A stretch of DNA of 11,182 bases from DATLBY01 sp035526665 (GTDB taxonomy: Bacteria; Acidobacteriota; Terriglobia; Bryobacterales; Bryobacteraceae), in NCBI GenBank assembly GCA_035526665.1, contig DATLBY010000502.1:1-11182 (forward strand), in the 5' to 3' direction. Below are positions 6,749 through 11,182 of this stretch, piece by piece (the first letter of the stretch is position 1; each line of letters opens with the position of its first letter). The notes under the pieces are model-generated. The model was not told the origin of the DNA, made no database searches, and saw nothing but the letters and a program-made list of their open reading frames with translations. The translations under genes were made by a program, and so were the position numbers.

Positions 6749-7355
6749 CGACCACGCCATGGTCCGGCAGGGTTTCCGGCTGATTCTCAGCTCCCAACCC
6801 GACATGCAGATCATCGGAGAGGTCGGAAATGGCCGGGAAGCTTTGGAAGCAGCCGAAAAGCTCCAGCCGGATGTTGTCGTGATGGATGTGGCCATGCCCG
6901 AACTGAACGGCATCGAGGCCACCCGGCGTATCACTGCCGCTCTTCCGCGGACTCGTATTCTCGCGTTGAGCATGCACAAAGACTCCGTGTATGTCCGCGA
7001 AATTTTACGCGCCGGAGCCAGAGGATACCTGCTCAAAGATTCCATCGACAGCGATCTCCTGACCGCTGTCCGCGCAGTCGCCAAAGGGGAAGGCTACCTG
7101 AGTCCCGCCGTCTCCGATGCCGTCCTCAGCGATTACCGCAAGCACGTGACCGCTCCTCTAGATCTCTTAACCACCCGCGAGCGGGAGGTCCTGCAAATGA
7201 TCGCGGAGGGCAAAACGAACAAGGACATCGCCGGCGATCTAAAGCTCAGCGTCTATACCGTGGATGCCCACCGCGGCAGAATCATGGAAAAACTAAACCT
7301 GCATAGCGCCGGCGAACTGGTCCGCTTCGCGGTGCGGAACGGCCTCATCGACTGA
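6726..7355 (+). CDS. Response regulator, NarL/FixJ family (REC plus LuxR-type HTH)
   Basis: A 209-residue DNA-binding regulator, cytoplasmic, partner of the preceding kinase. The receiver domain (1-120) has the acidic pair Asp8-Asp9, phosphoacceptor Asp54 in VVVMDVAMPELNG, Ser82 in the switch position and Lys104 in GYLLKDS. The C-terminal helix-turn-helix (about 148-209) has the LuxR/GerE hallmark LTTREREVLQMIAEG, then NKDIAGDLKLSVYTVDAH, and ends LVRFAVRNGLI. All active-site residues are present. The ATG lies inside the kinase gene's last 23 bases in another frame, with only a weak GGGA upstream, so expression probably depends on translational coupling. Targets are not shown by the sequence. 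The nearest candidate is the divergent efflux operon. Confidence 0.95.
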   Translation: MIRILLADDHAMVRQGFRLILSSQPDMQIIGEVGNGREALEAAEKLQPDVVVMDVAMPELNGIEATRRITAALPRTRILALSMHKDSVYVREILRAGARGYLLKDSIDSDLLTAVRAVAKGEGYLSPAVSDAVLSDYRKHVTAPLDLLTTREREVLQMIAEGKTNKDIAGDLKLSVYTVDAHRGRIMEKLNLHSAGELVRFAVRNGLID

Positions 7356-7367
7356 GCGATTCCCCGG

Positions 7368-8291
7368 TTAACTGCTCATCCTGCGCTTCCGCAGCTCATC
7401 GAAGCTGACGGCGAGGATAATGACCGCGCCGATGATTGCCTGCTGTACATAGGGACTGATTCCCAGCAGATCGCTGCCGTTGGCCAGTAGCCCCATGATG
7501 AAGGCTCCCACCAGCGTCCCCACTACGCTCCCCTCGCCCCCGCGCAGGCTGCCCCCGCCTATCACCACCGCTGCAATCGCCTGCAGCTCGTAGCCTTGCC
7601 CGGCCGTGGGTTGCCCGGTCATCAGGCGCGAGGCCTCAATCATTCCGGCGAGTCCGGTTAACATCCCGCCGATCGCATACACGGCCGTGATGTAAAAGGG
7701 AACGGCGATACCGGCGTAGAATGCGGCATCCGGGTTGCTTCCTATCGCGAACGCATAACGGCCCAGCTTGGTGTGCTCCATAATCACGTGCACAATCACC
7801 GCGCAGGCCATCAGTATCCAGAGGACAAACGGCACATGCAGTACGTTGCCTTCGCCCAGAAAAGAGAAACGCGCCGGGATTTCATGCACCGGCAGACCAT
7901 TGGAGATGATCAACGTGAGTCCACGGACGATGCCGAGAGTCCCCAGTGTCACGATGAAGGGATTAATTCTCAGGCGGGTAGTTAAAAAGCCGTTCACAAA
8001 TCCCCAGAACATGCCGGTGAAAATACCGATTGCGACTGCCAGGGGAATGGATACGCCTTTCTGTAGCGCCATGGTCCCCAGCAACCCGCCCATTGCCAGG
8101 ATTGCGCCAACGGAAAGGTCGATTCCACCTGAGACGATGATCAGCGTCATGCCCAGCGCCATGATGTTGATCACGGCCGTCTGGCGGACCACGCTGGAAA
8201 GATTGGTGTCGGTCAGGAAGTGCGGCGACGCGATAGCCAGCGCCACGAACAAAATGGTAAGGGTCAGGAACGGCAGTAGCCGCTGAATCAT
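7368..8291 (-). CDS. Sugar ABC transporter permease, RbsC/AraH/XylH type
   Basis: An integral inner-membrane protein of 307 residues that forms the translocation path of a CUT2-class importer for ribose-like sugars or related compounds. It is hydrophobic throughout, with about eight to ten membrane segments. The family signature GGIDLSVGA is at 55-63, and the cytoplasmic coupling region AVVIGGGSLRGGEGS is near 240. The C-terminus ends in a basic tail. The length is close to that of E. coli RbsC (about 320). Its ATG follows the ATPase stop codon directly with no gap, so the two are co-translated. It ends 12 bases from the convergent regulator gene. The substrate cannot be told, because no binding-protein gene is in the window. 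Confidence 0.93.
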   Translation of the reverse strand: MIQRLLPFLTLTILFVALAIASPHFLTDTNLSSVVRQTAVINIMALGMTLIIVSGGIDLSVGAILAMGGLLGTMALQKGVSIPLAVAIGIFTGMFWGFVNGFLTTRLRINPFIVTLGTLGIVRGLTLIISNGLPVHEIPARFSFLGEGNVLHVPFVLWILMACAVIVHVIMEHTKLGRYAFAIGSNPDAAFYAGIAVPFYITAVYAIGGMLTGLAGMIEASRLMTGQPTAGQGYELQAIAAVVIGGGSLRGGEGSVVGTLVGAFIMGLLANGSDLLGISPYVQQAIIGAVIILAVSFDELRKRRMSS

Positions 8292-9776
8292 TTAGGTCTG
8301 CTCCTGCATGGCGGCAAGCCGCATAATCTGCTCCTGCGTCGTCCTTCCGGGCAGTTCACCGGAGATACGTCCCTGCCTCATCACAAGAATACGATCGGCG
8401 ACTTGCAGCAATTCGGGTAATTCCGAGCTCACCATTAGGATCGCCGCCCCGGATCGGGCCAGCTGGTCCATCACTTCGAAAACTTCCACTTTGGCGCCCA
8501 CATCGATCCCGCGGGTGGGTTCATCGAACAGAAAAACCTTGGCGCCGCGCGCGAGCCACTTCGCGATCACGACCTTTTGTTGATTGCCCCCGCTTAGCCT
8601 GCCCGCCAGCTGCGCCCCCGAGGAGCAGCGAATCCGCAGCTTCGCTACATATTCACTTGTGACGCTCTTCTCGGCTGCATGATTCAGGAATCCGAAACTG
8701 CTGATCGCTCCCAGGCTGGCCATTGTCAGATTGTGCTGAATCGGGAGCCCGGTGGCCAATCCGGATTTCTGCCGGTCCTCGGGAATCAGCGCCAGGCCGG
8801 CCGCTACCGCATCGCCCGGCGTACGGATCTGGATGCGCGTGCCCGCTACACGGATCTCTCCGCTATCGATGGGGTCGAGCCCGAAGATCGCCCGGCAGAG
8901 CTCCGTCCGCCCAGCACCGATCAGCCCGGCCAGCCCCACGATTTCTCCCGCCTTCACCGCAAGCGAAATATCCTGCAGCAGACCTTTGCGCGAGAGATGG
9001 TCTACGCGCAACATCTCCGCGCCGGGGGTGACCGGCTCGCGCTTGTAAATAGCCGAAACCTCGCGGCCCACCATGTGGCGGATCAGCTCGCCGGTAGTCA
9101 GTTCGCCCAGAGGGCACGAATGCACCGTCTTTCCATCGCGAAGAATGGTGACGCGATCGCCAACTGAACGCAGTTCATCCAGGCGATGAGTGATGTAGAT
9201 GACCCCCATCTGACGGTCGCGCAGGGTCTTGACGATGCGAAAGACCTCATGCGTCTCCGATTCGGACAGCGAGGAGGTCGGTTCGTCGAAGATCAACAGA
9301 CTGGAACCATGCTGGATGGCGCGGCAGATCTCCACCAGTTGTTTCTGCGCCGGGCTCAAGCGGCTCACGAGCCAGGACGCCTGCAAGGGGAAGTGGTGCT
9401 CTTCCAGCAACCGGGCGGCGCTCTGCTCCATCTCCCGGCGGTTCACCCAACCGCCCGGCTTGTTTGGCTCGCGGCCCAGAAAAATATTTTCGGCGACAGT
9501 CAAATGCGGGGCTAGCAGGCACTCCTGGTGCACCATCGCGATGCCATTGGCCGTTGCTTCGGCCGGGCTGCGGAAATCTGCTTTTTCGCCGCGCCAGATC
9601 ATCTCACCGGCATCAGCGCGCTGTATGCCCGCGACAATCTTCATGAGCGTGGATTTTCCGGCGCCATTCTCGCCCATTAAAAGATGAACCTCGCCGGGGT
9701 TCACCGTCAGGTTGCCATCGCTCAGCGCTTTCACGCCGCCAAAATGTTTTTGAACACTCTTCAGATCGAGGAGCAT
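8292..9776 (-). CDS. Sugar ABC transporter double ATPase, RbsA/XylG/MglA type
   Basis: A 494-residue ATPase with two fused nucleotide-binding domains, driving a CUT2-class importer with the permease encoded next. Domain 1: Walker A GENGAGKS (35-42), Q-loop near Gln84, signature LSPAQ (140-144), Walker B LLIFDEP (160-166) and switch His197. Domain 2: Walker A degenerate, GLIGAGRT (284-291) with Arg for Lys, consensus signature LSGGNQQ (394-400), Walker B VFLFDEP (414-420), and SSE in place of the switch histidine. This asymmetry is normal for RbsA, in which one site is catalytically weak. The N-terminus aligns with RbsA, so the ATG at 9776 is right, but no Shine-Dalgarno site precedes it. It lies 68 bases after the methyltransferase stop. 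Confidence 0.94.
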   Translation of the reverse strand: MLLDLKSVQKHFGGVKALSDGNLTVNPGEVHLLMGENGAGKSTLMKIVAGIQRADAGEMIWRGEKADFRSPAEATANGIAMVHQECLLAPHLTVAENIFLGREPNKPGGWVNRREMEQSAARLLEEHHFPLQASWLVSRLSPAQKQLVEICRAIQHGSSLLIFDEPTSSLSESETHEVFRIVKTLRDRQMGVIYITHRLDELRSVGDRVTILRDGKTVHSCPLGELTTGELIRHMVGREVSAIYKREPVTPGAEMLRVDHLSRKGLLQDISLAVKAGEIVGLAGLIGAGRTELCRAIFGLDPIDSGEIRVAGTRIQIRTPGDAVAAGLALIPEDRQKSGLATGLPIQHNLTMASLGAISSFGFLNHAAEKSVTSEYVAKLRIRCSSGAQLAGRLSGGNQQKVVIAKWLARGAKVFLFDEPTRGIDVGAKVEVFEVMDQLARSGAAILMVSSELPELLQVADRILVMRQGRISGELPGRTTQEQIMRLAAMQEQT

Positions 9777-9794
9777 GGGAAGTGAACTAGCTTA

Positions 9795-9818
9795 TCAGGG
9801 CGAGCATACCAACCCTGA
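9795..9818 (-). repeat. Inverted repeat in the gap before the ATPase gene
   Basis: TCAGGG and CCCTGA form a perfect six-base dyad around a 12-base loop within the 68-base gap (9777-9844) between the methyltransferase and ATPase genes. No T-tract follows on the minus strand, so it is not a clear terminator. It could be a weak hairpin, an operator, or chance. I see no convincing promoter in this gap. Confidence 0.25.
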
Positions 9819-9844
9819 CGGACAGCAGCCCCTGTGTTTTTCGC

Positions 9845-10879
9845 CTACTTGATGCCGATGACCATGGAATCAGGACCGGTCAGATGCACCACGCGCGTTT
9901 CGCGGAATCCCGCGTCCCGCATCCAGCCCTGGCAATCGCTTCCCGTAAAGTCGAAACCGCCCTGCGTCTCAATCAGCATATTCAGGCTCATGAGTAAGCC
10001 TAATGCGTTCTCTTTCCGCTCGTCGTCGATCAACATTTCGTACACAATGAAAGCGCCGCCACTCGGCAGTGCCTCGAACACCTTTCCGATCAGCATGCGC
10101 TTTTCTTCCAGATTCCAATCGTGCAGGATCCGCCCCATCAGCAAGACGTCGGCCGAAGGTAACGGATCTGTAAAGAAGTTTCCCGGGTAGAAACGCAGCC
10201 GGCTGCCGAGGCTGAAGGAAGCCACATACTCATCGAAAACAGGTCCCACGGGAGGCAAATCGAAGCCGCCTCCAGTGAGATGGCCATTCCCCAAGGCAAC
10301 CTGCACCGGCACGGACCCCTGAGCGGCTCCCACATCGATAAACGTCCGGTAATCGCTCCACGGGAACTTTTCCGCGATGGCCCTGGCAGTCGGCAGAGTG
10401 AAACCGGTCATTGCCGAGAGGAACAGCCGCAATCGAGCCGGATCCGAGTAGAGAGCGTCAAAAAGACTCTCTCCTCCCTTGATCTCATTCTGCGGTTGCC
10501 CGGTGCGCAATGCCTCTCCCAGGGATCCCCAGAAAGGATAGAGTCTCGCGTTTGCCATCTCCAGCATGCCGCCTATATAGGAAGGCTTGGCGCGATCCAG
10601 ATAGAGTTCGGTTTCCGGAGTGTTGGAGTACACGTCCCCGGTGCGTTTCAGCATCCTCAGCGCGACCAGCGCATCGAAGAAGTCGCGCGCCGCACGTGGA
10701 TGCAACGCCAGCCGCCGGGTGAGCGCGGCGGCGTCCAGCGGTCCTTTAGCCAGCTCGGAGAACAAGCCAAGTTCGATGGCGGTGAGCAACGTCTTTGAGC
10801 CCCAAAAGGCAAGGCCCAATTGCATGATGGGATCGGGCAGCGGTGTTTGTTGCAGTTCCGGTGTCATACGAGTAGTCAT
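9845..10879 (-). CDS. SAM-dependent O-methyltransferase, family 2 (dimerisation plus Methyltransf_2 domains)
   Basis: A cytoplasmic enzyme of 344 residues that would transfer a methyl group from SAM to a hydroxyl of a small aromatic or polyketide-like substrate. The N-terminal part (about 20-95) is an all-helical winged-helix dimerisation domain ([15 protein letters not shown]). The catalytic domain has SAM motif I as DVGAAQG (182-188) instead of the common DvGGGtG, the ribose-binding FDLPPV (Asp207), a GNFF segment, ILHDW with the likely catalytic His253, and a Glu281 near the active site. Start ATG 10879 is chosen for AGAGGG four bases upstream; the frame is open further, to a TTG at 10906. 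It starts 38 bases after dnaB on the same strand and may share its transcript. No biosynthetic partner gene is visible, so the substrate is unknown. Confidence 0.9.
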   Translation of the reverse strand: MTTRMTPELQQTPLPDPIMQLGLAFWGSKTLLTAIELGLFSELAKGPLDAAALTRRLALHPRAARDFFDALVALRMLKRTGDVYSNTPETELYLDRAKPSYIGGMLEMANARLYPFWGSLGEALRTGQPQNEIKGGESLFDALYSDPARLRLFLSAMTGFTLPTARAIAEKFPWSDYRTFIDVGAAQGSVPVQVALGNGHLTGGGFDLPPVGPVFDEYVASFSLGSRLRFYPGNFFTDPLPSADVLLMGRILHDWNLEEKRMLIGKVFEALPSGGAFIVYEMLIDDERKENALGLLMSLNMLIETQGGFDFTGSDCQGWMRDAGFRETRVVHLTGPDSMVIGIK

Positions 10880-10917
10880 CGTACCCTCTCGTAGGTTGGG
10901 GCGCAAGCTATTGGAGG

Positions 10918-11182
10918 TTACTCCACCTCGTCGCCAATATCGTTGGTCCGGTTCTCGAATTTCGTGAACTCTTTCAAAAACACCAGGTTGATCTTGCCGA
11001 TGGGTCCGTTGCGCTGTTTGGCGAGAATCAGATTCGCCATACCTCTCAAATCTTCCCGATCCGGTTTATAAACTTCTTCCCGGTAGATGAATCCCACTAG
11101 ATCGGCATCCTGCTCAATCGATCCCGATTCGCGAAGATCGCTCATCTGCGGTACGTGGTCGCCCGGCCGCGTCTCCGGCGCG
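10918..11182 (-). CDS. dnaB: Replicative DNA helicase DnaB, C-terminal end, cut by window edge
   Basis: The last 88 codons of the hexameric replication-fork helicase, a RecA-fold ATPase that unwinds DNA 5' to 3'. The frame is open from the right edge (first whole codon at 11181) to a TAA at 10918. Seen: the DnaB H4 motif [16 protein letters not shown] with the following FIYREE, the [10 protein letters not shown] motif that carries the nucleotide-contacting Lys-Gln-Arg, and the typical end [10 protein letters not shown]. The internal ATG at 11143-11145 is not a start; conserved residues of the same protein precede it (PGDHVPQM). The 5' part and any linked ribosomal-protein genes, as often found beside dnaB, lie beyond the edge. 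Confidence 0.95.
   Translation of the reverse strand, partial: APETRPGDHVPQMSDLRESGSIEQDADLVGFIYREEVYKPDREDLRGMANLILAKQRNGPIGKINLVFLKEFTKFENRTNDIGDEVE

Noticed and set aside
7768..8286. A 172-codon plus-strand open frame
   Set aside because: It is antisense to the RbsC-type permease, whose membrane segments and signature motif are intact.
8679..9167. A 162-codon plus-strand open frame
   Set aside because: It is antisense to the RbsA-type ATPase, whose motifs are all in the minus-strand frame.
10280..10798. A 172-codon plus-strand open frame
   Set aside because: It is antisense to the methyltransferase and has no protein-like features.
10918..11145. A stand-alone 75-residue protein starting at ATG 11145
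   Set aside because: The frame continues to the window edge with conserved DnaB residues upstream, so this is the helicase C-terminus.

Overview
The window is GC-rich, densely coded bacterial DNA with no tRNA, rRNA, CRISPR array or mobile element that I can see. The gene content (lipoprotein adaptor with an outer-membrane channel, NarL-type two-component pair, family-2 O-methyltransferase beside dnaB, small Lys/His-rich secreted protein) indicates a Gram-negative bacterium. My impression is Acidobacteriota, perhaps Bryobacterales/Solibacter-like, but this is inference from style and not proven by the window.

Region 1 (1-5217, minus strand) is a heavy-metal efflux operon read right to left. 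A small secreted Lys/His-rich protein comes first, then a strong intrinsic-terminator-like hairpin. After it come the outer-membrane channel (CzcC/CusC type), the periplasmic adaptor lipoprotein (CzcB/CusB type) and the inner-membrane RND pump (CzcA/CusA type). The pump is cut by the left edge after about 830 codons; its membrane D-D-E motif is intact. Channel and adaptor overlap by 4 bases, and adaptor and pump are 12 bases apart, so the three are one translational unit spanning both membranes.

Region 2 (5218-5425) is the divergent control region between the efflux operon and the two-component genes. It holds several short dyads and a hairpin in the small gene's leader. One dyad, TAGCC-N6-GGCTA, has the same arms and spacing as the core of the operon terminator.

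Region 3 (5426-7355, plus strand) encodes a membrane histidine kinase of the HisKA_3/NarX class and its NarL/FixJ-type response regulator, overlapping by 23 bases. Divergent placement suggests they control the efflux operon, which is unusual because metal efflux is normally controlled by OmpR-type pairs.

Region 4 (7368-11182, minus strand) holds, in transcription order, the C-terminal end of replicative helicase dnaB (cut by the right edge), a family-2 O-methyltransferase, an RbsA-type double ATPase and an RbsC-type sugar permease. No sugar-binding protein gene is present. The permease ends 12 bases from the end of the convergent response regulator gene.

The most notable point is the leader of the efflux operon: a secreted basic peptide gene, a terminator with an alternative fold, and the channel start codon immediately after the U-tract. 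This layout would allow conditional read-through. The rest is fairly ordinary for a soil bacterium.
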